Notes under the pieces: model-generated | What the model saw: the letters and a program-made list of their open reading frames with translations, nothing else | Told to the model about the DNA's origin: nothing | Database searches by the model: none | In this document: piece after piece, positions 23,970 through 34,689 of the stretch | Layout: each line of letters begins with the position of its first letter | Numbering within the stretch: position 1 is the stretch's first letter | Position numbers and translations under genes: made by a program | Source of the DNA: Halisarca cf. caerulea | Taxonomy: Eukaryota; Porifera; Demospongiae; Chondrillida; Halisarcidae | Assembly: GCA_963170055.1 (NCBI GenBank) | Contig: CAUJGJ010000065.1 | Span: forward strand, 2,772,696-2,836,695 | Direction: 5' to 3' | DNA: 64,000 bases

Positions 23970-24017
23970 ATTCCCGCCACAAGAGTGGGAAAATCCCACA
24001 TTTCCATGACAACTACA
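23970..24017. promoter_or_regulatory. 48-bp bidirectional start-to-start interval ANAPC4/SPAG16
   Basis: Only 48 bp separate the two divergent start codons, so both 5' UTRs and any core promoter must overlap or sit inside coding sequence. No TATA motif is present. It contains a short inverted motif GTGGGAAAATCCCAC. Confidence 0.7.
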
Positions 24018-27000
24018 ATGGCTACCGGCAGCGAAGACGTTTATTACTTACAAGGTACGTACCAACCAGTTAGTCGACTTCTGATGTAGGCTTTGGTACA
24101 TCGTGTGTTTTTTTTATCCAAAGAAGAGGAACTTGAAGAATGTGATAGAGAAGACATCAACGACCTACTCTACGAAGAGGTGTGGACATGTTTTGTTTAC
24201 AGTCCCTGATTTGTTCCCATGGTACGATGGGAGCCTCTTTCATTCGTTACACGACGTGCACAGGTGAACGTTGAAGATCTTCCATCTTCAGAAGAAGAAG
24301 GAGACGAAAATCTTGAAGTTGCTCTGAAATTGATCAAACAGCGAAAGAATTACAAGCATGCATATGGTAATCAAGTGAGTTTCTCTACTGTCCATAACGG
24401 TCCATAACGTTCAGTGACTTTCAGTGAATGTGTTGTGTATTCTTTGTTAGTCCGACAGCTCCCAATGTTATGGTGCTCATGTAATTGAAGTGAGTTAGTG
24501 GAAGTGCAGTGTGTGCTCATGCGGAGCAACTCTAGTGTAGAGATGTACCTTATCACTAGTGGCCAGAAGTTGTAGAGGATTTTGTGAGAAATTATTTAAT
24601 GAAGATGGGAATGCTAGCCACCTTGGATTGTTTTCAGGTGGAATGGTTCGTCTCTGCACTTTCTTGTGGTTATTCATCTCCTTACATACTTGATGACCTG
24701 CTTGTCAATGCTGTGCAACAGGTATCGCCTAAAAGAGAGTGGCCAACTGCAGGACTTGAGCAATCATTCCTTACCAGACGTCTACCATCAGTGAGTGCAT
24801 CCAATGAGAGCAGGTGTGTCAAGTTGCTGAAGGGTTACCTGTTCATTTGTGCTTTTTAGGAATCGTCAACTGATAAAACAGATTGAGCTACTGAAGGAGG
24901 ATGTGGACAAATACAAAGGAGCCGCTTTGTGAGTGAGTAGACAGTTTGTATTGGGCACCACCTTCAGGGCAGTTTGTCTTGGCAGGTGTGCAAAGAACCA
25001 GTTTGTCAAATTAAAGAAGGAGCGAGACTACCATCGAATGCACCACAGAAGGGTGTTCCAGGAGAAGGAAAAAGTATTGAAGGACATAAAAAGACTAAAA
25101 AGTCTTTCCTTCCATCACAAGGAAGTGTTGGAGAAGACAAGACAGAAGTTTGAGGTTGGCATTATCACATGCTGTCACCACGGTGATTGATTGTGGGCGT
25201 TCTGATAGAATGCTGCTAGAGAAAAGACCATTGTTCAAGTGGACAATGAAAGGTTGCGACAGACTTGCAAGCTATTGCAAGTGAGTAGCATGTGTTCAGT
25301 ATTTGAAACTTTTGATTTATTATTTCTTGTATCCTTTCTCTTTCAGTCTGCGTGTGAAGAGGGCTCCCTCAACCCATTGAGTGGAACAGGACAGACTGTA
25401 CGTGAAGTACTGGGTTCTGAAAGGGAGGTCTCCCATACTAGCCAATCAAAGGAAAATAAGGAGAAGATAGCAGTGGCTACACCAAAGTCAAATGAACTAC
25501 CAGTGGTTGCCACGGGCAACAAATCAACAACGGTGACTAAGGAAGGAACACCATCAGGGGTTTCTAGGGAAGGTACATTAGCAACAGTTGCTAAGGAAGA
25601 TGAGCTAGCAACAGTTGCTAAGGAAGACAAGGTAGTGACGGTTGCTAAGAAAGACAAGCCAGAAGCAGTTGCTAAGAAAGGCAGTTTGCATTTGATCGGC
25701 AAAGTCATCAAGACGGGATCTGGTCATGCAAGCGAGAGGACAGGAGTAGTGGTTAGTGGGTGAGGGTTGGGTGAGAGATGGGGTGGCAAGGGATGGGTGA
25801 GAGAGCTTTTGGGACAGTTTGGATGGTAGGAATTGAGTGTGTTATTGTTTATCAGGTACCTTTTGACATGGCCAACCCATACCAGTGCATGGACGCCCCA
25901 CACAGCACACATTTGAACAAAGAAGGGGGATGGCAAGTTGCACGTTGCATCCAAGCTCACAGTTGCGCCATCAGTGGGTCAGTCTGACTCCAGCAGTGTG
26001 TTTGCTAATCTCTCTGACTGGTTTGGTCTGGTTTTAATAGGTTGTGCCTTCATCCCCGAAAGTTAGCATTCGTGACAGGTAGTGATGACCACGAGTGGAA
26101 AATGTGGAGTCTTCCAGAGTAAGTGTTGCTCCCTAAGGCTATCAGTGGGTGTGCTGTGTGATGTTGTAGTTCACAGGTGTGAGATCTTGATGTCGGGATC
26201 AGGACACAAGGACTGGGTTGGTGGAGTACAGATTAGTCCAAAGTGTGTCTACGTAGCCATGTTTAAGTCCCCAGTGCTGTACAAATCATGTGATGATTTT
26301 TTTCTAGTGGTTTTATGCTGGGAAGTTCTTCTGGTGATGGATTGGTCAAACTGTGGGACTTCAGAAAAGGATTATGTGTTTCCACATTACAGGACCACCA
26401 GCAACCAGGTACCATGATTCTCTTCACCCTACATTCACTATGTATGGTTTACATGTTTTGCGGTTGACCAGTGTGGGATTGCAGCTGGCATTCGGGTGGG
26501 GACTACCTTGCTACAGCCTCCATGGACCACACAGTGAAACTATGGGATGTAGAACGGTAACCAATATCTAGATGCCTCTAGTGTTTGTGTGTACATATGT
26601 GGTACATGGCATTCTGTGTGTTCTCGCCTGTCGTTTTCAGGGGCCAGTGTGTGAGTACTTTACGTGGACATGCAGACTCTGTCAACAGTGTGGAGTTCCT
26701 TGTCTACTCAAATACTCTTTGCACAAGTTCAGCAGATAAGACCATCTCTTTATGGGATGTCAGGACGGTGTGTTTGGATCTGAGTGTAGATCAGTTCTGT
26801 TGACAAAGTAAATGTATTTTTGATTGTTCTTGATAGAGCTTGTGCCTGCAAACTTTCTTTGGTCATAGCAACTCTTGCAACAGTGCCTCACCAACGTTAA
26901 AGGCAAGGTTCTGTGCTCTGCTGAGCTCCCTCATATTTATAGTAAGCAAGTTCCACCTTTTGTGTATGCACAGGGAGACATCGTTGCATCCTGTGACTCC

Positions 27001-27412
27001 TTTGGGCATGTGTTCTTGTGGGATTTAAGGGGAAGCAATGCCTTATTGGCACGAGACCTGGGTCCACATTCTGTTAACAAAGCAGCTTTTGATCCAAGTA
27101 GTAAGTGCCAACAATGGTGTCACAATCTTGTCTGGTGATGGCATTTCATACACATTTCCCCTTTTTAAGGTGAACTAGTGGGCTTAGCCAGCAATGATGG
27201 TACTGTCAAGCTCATGAATATCATTTCTGAAACAGTAAGTCCCCCCTCTTACCTCACACACTATGTACCTCCCTAGAAAGGCCTGTGTGTTATGTCTACA
27301 GGTTGATGGACTGTGTGGACATGAGGATCAAGTGCAAAGTGTTGTTTTTGCTGTAGATGGTACCTTTGCTTTGTCTTCTTCAACCAGTGGGCAGGTCATT
27401 GTTTGGCAGTAG
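24018..27412 (+). CDS. SPAG16: SPAG16/PF20 axonemal central-apparatus WD-repeat protein
   Basis: PF20 is a central-pair component required for motile cilia and flagella. Nineteen exons sum to 2,022 bp (673 aa): 24018-24054, 24124-24179, 24264-24374, 24560-24645, 24722-24790, 24860-24928, 24986-25154, 25209-25280, 25347-25751, 25856-25977, 26041-26118, 26177-26242, 26308-26408, 26472-26556, 26641-26767, 26837-26902, 26974-27100, 27170-27234 and 27302-27412. The N-terminus is acidic. Then VVEDFVRNYLMKMGMLATL followed by DCFQVEWY matches the PF20 LisH-like segment, and KKERDYHRMHHRRVFQEK matches its coiled coil. The C-terminal half is a WD40 propeller, for example TGSDDHEWKMWSLPE, LATASMDHTVKLWDVE and CTSSADKTISLWDVRT. 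Exon 9 carries an imperfect 8-residue repeat (ATVAKEDE). The intron after 26902 appears to be GC-AG. Confidence 0.95.
25540..25685 (+). repeat. 24-bp coding repeat in SPAG16 linker
   Basis: Imperfect units encoding AKEDELATV/AKEDKVVTV/AKKDKPEAV in the linker between coiled coil and propeller. Confidence 0.75.
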
Positions 27413-27541
27413 TCACAACCACAGACATACTCTTGAACAACCTTCTTCAGTCCTTCTAATCTCTTCTTGAAAACACCTCTCTTTGTACAGCTCCCACATG
27501 TCACTCAGTTTAGCAATTATCAATAACCAATTAAATAATAA

Positions 27542-30500
27542 TTACAACCACTTTAAAATATTTGATAACAATGTTGATAGTTTTGAGGGTAATCTTTCAA
27601 TCAGAAAATTACAGAGGTCTTGTTCTGTCTTTGCAACAGCCAGACTCAGTATTGCTAGGCAACATATCCCAACACTAACGTGAGCCACAGCTCCATGAAG
27701 CTCATTTGTGTACAACCAGATCTGGAGCAAACAATAGTACATAGCCCTATGTAGTTTATGTACACATGTACACCCACACACGTAGACATGCGGCCTTGCA
27801 TTCAATACACACACAGTACACTCATTATAATAATATATAGTAGGCCACATGCACAGGCCATAGCAAATATTTGTGTGGGACTTTTCACTTTGTTGCGTAA
27901 CATCAGTGTTGACTATGTCAATTTAAGAGCATAGACCTACCCCGTTTACATACATACGTATATTATATGAGTCAAGCATGTACATATATACGTATGTGTA
28001 CGACACACACACATGTAGAGATGAAATAAGTGAACAAAGACGGAAGGTCCGTATATATACTCACCTCTGACATCTGTAATACGGCTCCAACAAGAGCAAA
28101 CACTACCAGAAGATGAGGGGACAAAATCGACATTCTCCAAATGTTGTATTTGGTCCCCAAAAAGTATCTGTGGATAAACCTACAACTGGAGCATGAATAC
28201 AAGATGATGTGATGAAAGAAGAGCAATGATCAATGACATCTCTACCTGTGGACAATGCGGACCAGCATATTAACACAGTTAGCAACAATGAACCCTGCAC
28301 TGCCCATTACTGATGTCAATATCAAAGAGAAAATCAAGAAAGTTGCAGAGAAGAGTAGCAATCGCTGGTTGTACCTGAACAAGAAAGAGCTTGACTAAAG
28401 ACTGAAACAAGATTCCAAACCCACCAGTCAAACCTGCTGACTTCCCTTTCGCTCATGACAGCAAAAAAGAAGCATTCAGTGATTCCATTAATGGCCAACA
28501 AGACCACATAAAGGCTATACCACCTCATCAAATCATGCCCTCCCATATCCGTCAGTCTGCATCCCCCATATATGGTAAGGGCCAAGTGGGAGTAGGAGAG
28601 ACCAAAGATGAGGATAACCAACCCAATACACACAACAAATTTGGACAAGACTGCCAGTGTTTTGGTGGCCACTTCCAGTGAGTCTTCTTTCTGTTCAGAA
28701 GCTGGGAGGCCTCGATACAAAGTACATGCAAAAAAAACATAGAAACTTTCTTCAATTGGTTTAAAGACAAATCTGGCCACAATGGAGCCAAGGTTACTGA
28801 TGATGTCAAATACACCTGAAAGTACAGAAGGCAACATACACCACACTTAGCATAAAATCCCTTTGGAAATGGTTCACACTGGTAATCACTATACCTTGCT
28901 GGGCAAATGACAAAACACTAAAGACCGTCATGACATATCCTTCACCTGTAGGGATGGGAGAGGCGGACACTTGACCAGACTGCAGCTTGCCACAACCACA
29001 TGCATTCCCCAAGCCAATACACAACACACACACACACACACACACACACATCCATTTACCATTTGTTAATATCATTTTCAGTACTGATTGCCAGAAGAAG
29101 CCTTTTGCCAAACGGAACTGTTCTTCATCACAAAACTCCTTCTACAAAACACACACATGTAGTGCTACATTGTTGAAACCTTGGCATTGCGGCACACAGG
29201 CAGTACTCACATAAGACAAGGAAGGCAGTACTCCACCAAAGGAGGCTACAGGCAACTCTCTGACTTGTCTTTTAGTAAAAAGATACTTGAAATAGACCAG
29301 ATACACTAGAACATACATCAGTGAGTAGACAACCTTTAGGAACAAATTCTAGAGGAATAAACCTGGTGTTTCCTGGACCGTAGCAGAGTGCTCACCTGAC
29401 CGGCACAGAATATGATAAGATCTGCCTCTGGGGCAAGCAGAATTCCACACACCACCACCACAACTCTGGACAACTGACCTATCCCTTCACCAACAACCTA
29501 CAAATGCATGTAAACAACTCATTACTGTGATCTGGCAAAATCATTGCGTTTTGAATTGTAAATAGTTACCTTTAGTCGTGTGTGATGCAAAGACTCGGCC
29601 AGGACCCAAAGTGGCTCAACAGAGATCTCACAAAGAGCTGATATTGAGAAGATGACTACTCCCAAAGAATCCCAGTTTAAGTCAGGTTGGGTAAGCAATG
29701 GAGACAACCAGAGCGCACACAGTACTGGGGCAGAAACTGTCCACACAAGTACACTAAAGGTAGCCAATGGTTACCAAGGGCAAAACATGGTACAGTCACA
29801 ACATTTTATGTGAAAACTCACAAAAAGAAATTAACCACTCCAGTTAAAACTACAATGTTATGCAAAGGAACCCATATAGTCTCGTATAACCAAACCACAT
29901 ACCCCATCCATGTTTACCCCCCCCCCCCCCCCCCCCCTGCAAAAATGGAGGGGGTGTGGTCTGGCTACGTGAGACTGGAACTATGCTGGAACCCACCAAC
30001 AGAATAACCACAGATACTCTATACTTCGCAAGTATAGAGTATCTATGGAATAACAGAGTACATCTGGTTGGAGATCCTCGAGCTCTAAACTATGTAGTGC
30101 TGTCATTCACTGTAGACAATGACAACCACTTTCATGTCTTAAATAAGTTGAGCTATTCGGCATACGACCTACCTGCACCACATTAAATTGAAAGTCTTTG
30201 ACCAGACAACAGAGGTTTTCGTTCGAGTCAGGCATGCTCTTCTTAGCGCCTCTCGCGACACGAACAGCAGGGTGTTGTATAACAAAGTTAATCTATAAAA
30301 TTGACAAGCAATCGAGTGTGCAGACAACTACAACGAGTGAGAAACTACACACAGAATAGTTGTATTACCACGTGACAAAACTATACCTTATGTTGACCAC
30401 ACCAAGTACATCTCCTCGAATTCTTCGCAACACAAACGCATTTAATGTGAAGGAGCTTACGCGTATGAATGCCTAAGAAGATCGAACATAAACCGTTTAG

Positions 30501-30602
30501 GCTACAATATATTCAATGACATGACAGGCCATCTACCTGCAATGCAACTCCATAAGCAGCAGCTTTCGTAGCTCCAGCTAAGGCTGACGACTCGGCAGCC
30601 AT
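27542..30602 (-). CDS. RFT1: RFT1 homologue, ER lipid-linked oligosaccharide membrane protein
   Basis: RFT1 is a polytopic ER membrane protein needed for N-glycan precursor assembly (Man5GlcNAc2-PP-dolichol stage). Twelve exons sum to 1,635 bp (544 aa; the family is about 540): 30602-30537, 30472-30387, 30292-30173, 29753-29570, 29497-29396, 29348-29211, 29141-29060, 28945-28895, 28815-28434, 28374-28246, 28179-28065 and 27721-27542. Diagnostic stretches are [73 protein letters not shown] and [20 protein letters not shown], in the order of the human protein. Many hydrophobic segments are visible. It is convergent with SPAG16 (129 bp between stops). Its start lies 140 bp downstream of the LEM-gene stop on the same strand. 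Confidence 0.95.
29022..29050. repeat. (CA)n microsatellite in RFT1 intron
   Basis: Short CA run just downstream (in gene sense) of the exon 29141-29060. Confidence 0.9.
29877..29976. mobile_element. TAGTCTC-family MITE, ~100 bp, degraded duplication
   Basis: Ends TAGTCTCGTATAACCAAACC and GGTCTGGCTACGTGAGACT are inverted. A poly-C tract lies in the middle. Flanking duplication is not convincing (GGAACCCATA versus GGAACTATG). In an RFT1 intron. Confidence 0.7.
30009..30047. mobile_element. 39-bp hairpin insertion with 7-bp target duplication
   Basis: A near-perfect palindrome with arms CACAGATACTCTATACTT and AAGTATAGAGTATCTATG around a CGC loop, flanked by GAATAAC on both sides (30002-30008 and 30048-30054). 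In an RFT1 intron. Same family as 32899-32939. Confidence 0.8.
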
Positions 30603-30742
30603 ATCTACCGGTACTTAGTTTCCGTTCCAAACCTCGTCCATTACTTGGAAACCGAACTACTATCATTACATCGACTAATACAAGTCAAATACTGTTCTGT
30701 TCCCGTGTAAACTAGTCATGCCAACAACCGTATAACTATAGT

Positions 30743-33490
30743 TCACTGGCCAACCCATTCTAAGAGAGGTTTGGTGGATAGTTCTCCAGTTATCAGGTAG
30801 ACAGCTAAGAGAACAGCCAGCATGAGTACAAGGATGATTGCCACAGTCTGACCCAAACAACTGCACCATGTTGTACTTGCTTCTGCTGAATGCTGCGGTT
30901 TTTGAGAGCGCACTGGTTTTGAAGGAGACTGTAACCATTAAAAATAATACGAAGTATTAAAAATCATTTAGTGAAAAGTGCACAACTACATTAAACAACA
31001 CCACAATAAGAAAACCACTCAAACAAGCTACCTTTCTGATGTCCCTGCTCTGTGGTCCAGGGCGCCGCTGGAGCACATCTTCACGTAGTTTAGGAGGCTC
31101 AGGTCGCCTTTCCACCTGCACTGGCCTATCTTTGTGCTGGCTGTACTGTGCCACAAGAGGAACACGCACATCTATAATATCTTCATCATTGGAGTCTTCC
31201 CCTAGAAGGTCGTCTGAAGAGAGGTCATCTTTATCAGATGCATCACCATAGTCAACTTCTTCCTCTTCTTCACTCTTGGGAGCATGTGATACAGAAACTG
31301 CACCCTGTCATAATGTATACAAACCAATAAACCTAGTTGTCTTTGCATTTTTCCTCCAAGAAAATGAAAGAAAATACCTTTGCTTTGAAAGAAGCAAGTT
31401 TCTTTTGATAGACTAGACGTGTAGTGTTTGTTATAGGTCCCGGTGTGGCCCCATAGTCCCTCAATTCTTCTATTAGCTCTTCATCACTCATCGTCTTAAT
31501 GTCTGGTAGGTAAGAGTCTATGGAAACTTTCTTCTGGGCAGTTCCCTGAACAAGAGTATGCAAGGGTATGATGGTCATACAACAATGCCCATCATAATCT
31601 ACTCAGTCCTAGCTTTCAATGTCTTTACAGTATAACTATGGTGTGCTAGTGGCTATTGCTACAACGGATAAAAATGCTGTTGTGTGATTCTCAAGTGGTT
31701 ACCAAAACATTGATTGCAGAGGACACAAATGTCATTCATAGTCTTCTCATATGAGAGAGTAAACAATAAATACTGTACTTGTTCCAATAAAATAAAACAC
31801 TGGAGCAGGTGATTATTAGAGAGGAGCGAACATATCTACCTCGACCTGGTGCCATCATTAGCAGGGCGCTTAGTAACTAGAACACATTTGAATCAATTTA
31901 AAATGGAGGCCTATCGAGTCCACGCATGGGAGGCAAATCATGTTTTGTGCGGTTACTATGTCTACAAAGACAGATGGGAACCATTTAATTGCAGAGGTGC
32001 TCAATTATGAGAGGGAGTTAACCAAAACCACGACTTGTATTCTGTTGCTGCAGTTAACCAGTCAGAAGGATTCCAACTAATCTAGTAAGCGTCCCCCAAA
32101 AATAAATTCCCCTTTCAGAAGGCTCTTTTTCGAAACAAAATATTATCACTGAATCAAATAGCCACCATCGTTAGAGAGGCATGCTGATTGGAACAAGTAC
32201 GGTAAACCCCTCCCCCACAAGCCTGCCTGGAACATGATGCTGTAGAGTCTGGTTGTTAAGTACATACTGTCGCATAAGCACACATTATCAATTAAGGGCA
32301 TACCGTACTTGTTCCAATTAGTGCGCCCCCAAAAAATAAAATACTGTAGCAAGAGGTGCTTCTTTAGAGAGGAGAAAAATACAAATGCTTTGACTGGGCG
32401 CCATCATTAGAAGGGTGCTTAGTAATTAGAATGATTTTCGATCGATATAAAATGGCAGCCCATTGAGTCCATACGTGGGAGGTAGTCTCGCCGCCGACCC
32501 AATGACGTCAGCATAAGATTATGGAGGCGAGAAGCGGTCTGGGCAACGCGAGACTACGTGGGAGGTATGATTATCTTTTGCACGGTTATTATGGTCTACA
32601 AAGACAGTGGGAGCCTTGATACGGAGAGATGTTCGATTGTGACAGGGATTTAGCCAACACCCACCACTTGTATTCCATTACTGCAGTTCACTGTCAGGAG
32701 GATTTCAATTACTAAGCGCCCCCAAAAAATAAATTCCTCGTCCTGGAGGTTCTTCTTTAGAACGAAAAATATTATCTTTGAGTCGAAGGGGCGCCATCAT
32801 TAGAGAGGCGCGCTAATTGGAACAAGTACGGTAGTCACTATGGAGACCACTTGAACCACCTCCACAACCAAACCACTGCCTGCCTGGATGTGTTTACCCA
32901 TAGATACTCTGACCTACGCAGTAGGTCAGAGTATCTATGGTTTACCTTAGGAGGAACCTAATGCTCCGTGATAGTCAATCGGCTTGGCTAATTTTGGATC
33001 ATTATGTCCATAATTTGAATAACAATGTCCACGCCTCACCGCAAGGCGAGCAAAGTAATCATCGAATACCAAAAACGCTACACAGAACACGAATTGATGT
33101 AAAGTAGGGTAACGTGGAACAGGGCCTGTATCTTTTGCTATGATTAAGCTGCCCAGCCATCGGCCCAGCCACACTTGTCACTGCTGACCACCCAATTCAC
33201 GGAGACATTACGAACCAAAAATTATAGCTGTAGCTTACTATCGACACTGCTTTACTCAGCCGTTCCCAGTTATCCCGCTTTACTCCACTAACCTTTCTTC
33301 TACGTGCAGGACTGTGGGTATGGGATACATCCTCGTCTGAAAACTCTATTCTTGGCTTTGCTACTTTCGAAAACTTTTTGCGGTAAAGCTTAACCAGTTC
33401 ATCTTTCGTCGAATTCGATGGAAATGTAATCCCTCTCTGTCGAAGATCTCTTTTCAATTCCTCTTTAGTAAAGCTTTCTGGTTGCGACAT
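30743..33490 (-). CDS. LAP2/emerin-like inner nuclear membrane LEM protein
   Basis: Four exons sum to 879 bp (292 aa): 33490-33239, 31545-31378, 31304-31032 and 30928-30743. The N-terminus (FTKEELKRDLRQRGITFPS, then KDELVKLYRKKF) fits a LEM-like domain. Exon 2 has a canonical LEM domain (TMSDEELIEELRDYGATPGP then TNTTRLVYQKKLASF). An acidic and proline/arginine-rich linker follows. The C-terminus has one strong membrane span (VAIILVLMLAVLLAVYLI) and a 13-residue lumenal tail. LEM-like domain, LEM domain and a C-terminal span is the LAP2beta (thymopoietin) layout; such proteins bind BAF and lamins at the inner nuclear membrane. Emerin has only one LEM domain. Intron 1 (1.7 kb) is filled by MITEs. 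Confidence 0.88.
31771..32204. mobile_element. MITE A, ~0.43 kb, TACCGTACTTGTTCCAAT ends
   Basis: Left end TACTGTACTTGTTCCAAT and right end ATTGGAACAAGTACGGTA (ATTGGAACAAG at 32187) are inverted and bounded by TA. Strongly similar inside to element B at 32301-32833. Non-coding. In LEM-gene intron 1. Confidence 0.8.
32301..32833. mobile_element. MITE B, same family as A, with nested insertion
   Basis: Ends TACCGTACTTGTTCCAAT and ATTGGAACAAGTACGGTA are perfect inverted repeats. It is about 100 bp longer than copy A, mostly because a 74-bp TAGTCTC MITE plus its 9-bp duplication sits inside it. Confidence 0.85.
32483..32556. mobile_element. TAGTCTC MITE, 74 bp, perfect 9-bp duplication, nested
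   Basis: Ends TAGTCTCGC and GCGAGACTA. CGTGGGAGG flanks both sides (32474-32482 and 32557-32565). Copy A of the host MITE shows the empty site as GCATGGGAGGCAAATC near 31924-31939. Confidence 0.92.
32899..32939. mobile_element. 41-bp perfect hairpin insertion with 7-bp duplication
   Basis: 19-bp perfect arms (CATAGATACTCTGACCTAC and its reverse complement) around a GCA loop. GTTTACC flanks both sides (32892-32898 and 32940-32946). Confidence 0.85.
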
Positions 33491-33616
33491 CTTCCCGCCA
33501 AATACGTATACGTATCGTTTCTATATACTCACAACGAAGTATAGTTTATTACACTACTAATAATAACATTATTGTGATAATATAAATTATTTATATTATT
33601 ACATTGAGTAACAAGT

Positions 33617-34577
33617 TCAGCCAAACAAATTGCGAAAAAAATTAAATGTTGGAAGTACTTTTCTGTATACCAGCAAATATGTCATTAGTCTGCTTTTGCT
33701 GCTGACGATAAAAAAGGGCCAGTCGTGACATTGAAGCCATTCCCTCCTAAGTCTGTCTCGAACTCGTATACGAATCTTAAAGTCTTTCTTGAGCTTGCCC
33801 ACTGCCACAGGCACACTTATAACAGTACGTGCTTCTATTGTAGACGCTATTTTTCTAGCAAGAAAAGTGCACTTGTTCGCTGTCTCCAAGCAAAACTTAA
33901 TGATGTACCGTTCGCTAGATCCTGAGTCGCTTTGGTACGATCTGATCTGACCCACCATTAGTCTCAGTTCTGCTTTGACAATGGAGTCGTCCAAAGACGG
34001 AGAAAAGATAGCCGTGTCGCATTTCGTATCTGGTAAGAAAAAAACGTATTATGAAGACAAGGAATTCAATTAATTGGCCGTTGCAAAATTCGGCTAACCT
34101 GCTAAGTTGGTACTGGCGTAGAGCGCAACTTGGTAGTCATCCGTGGAGTTCTGTCTTTCGCGATAGAACGCTTCTATGAACCCGCCAATAGTATTGGATA
34201 ATGTTGTTCCGAAGAATCCACTTCCAATGATCAGTCCATAGAACAGTCGTACATGCAAGACCATTTCGCCGATACGTTTACTACTAGAACTGAAGCAGCG
34301 CTCGTTCGGCGTATTCCTTTTATCTAGTCGGACATGCAGAGGCGTTAATGCAAAGTAAACAATGTCTAGGCTAATAAGTTGAACACAAAAACACCTCAAG
34401 CAAAGGTCCATCACCATGCATATCCAACTACACTAGTCTGTCCACCTGTTCGTGGGTCAAGGTTGAAGAAACACGAGAGCACCGAGCTAGAGGCATTAGG
34501 ATTCGGGTGATGCGTCCATATACCAGCCCCAGGGAGACCTGCAGAAATCCACAGACATACACTCCAAATGTGGCCAT
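33617..34577 (-). CDS. Unrecognised small membrane-associated protein
   Basis: Likely exons are about 34577-34446 (ATG, then FGVYVCGFLQVSLGLVYGR), about 34417-34099 and 34029-33617 (stop). The junction of the last two is in phase (TNLAG/DTKCDTAIFSP). The first junction is unresolved: a donor CAG/GTGGAC exists, but no in-frame acceptor is far enough away, so the first exon or its boundary is uncertain. Two hydrophobic segments are visible (GFLQVSLGLVYG and LFYGLIIGSGFFGTTLSNTI). The C-terminal 120 residues are basic (KLKKDFKIRIRVRDRLRR). I do not recognise the family. It lies 126 bp upstream of the LEM gene on the same strand. Confidence 0.55.
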
Positions 34578-34637
34578 TATCAATGCCACCACAGCATACT
34601 AGTGTGTGCTATGTCCTGTGGACACTCTTTACTACAT

Positions 34638-34639
<2 letters not shown>

Positions 34640-34675
<36 letters not shown>
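34640..34675. repeat. (AAT)n microsatellite
   Basis: About twelve AAT units upstream of the unrecognised minus-strand gene. Confidence 0.95.
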
Positions 34676-34676
<1 letters not shown>

Positions 34677-34689
34677 TTTCTTATTTTGA

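Noticed and set aside
30743..33490. Call of the LEM gene as emerin
   Set aside because: Two N-terminal LEM-type domains followed by a long linker and one span fit LAP2beta better; emerin has one LEM domain. The symbol was left blank.
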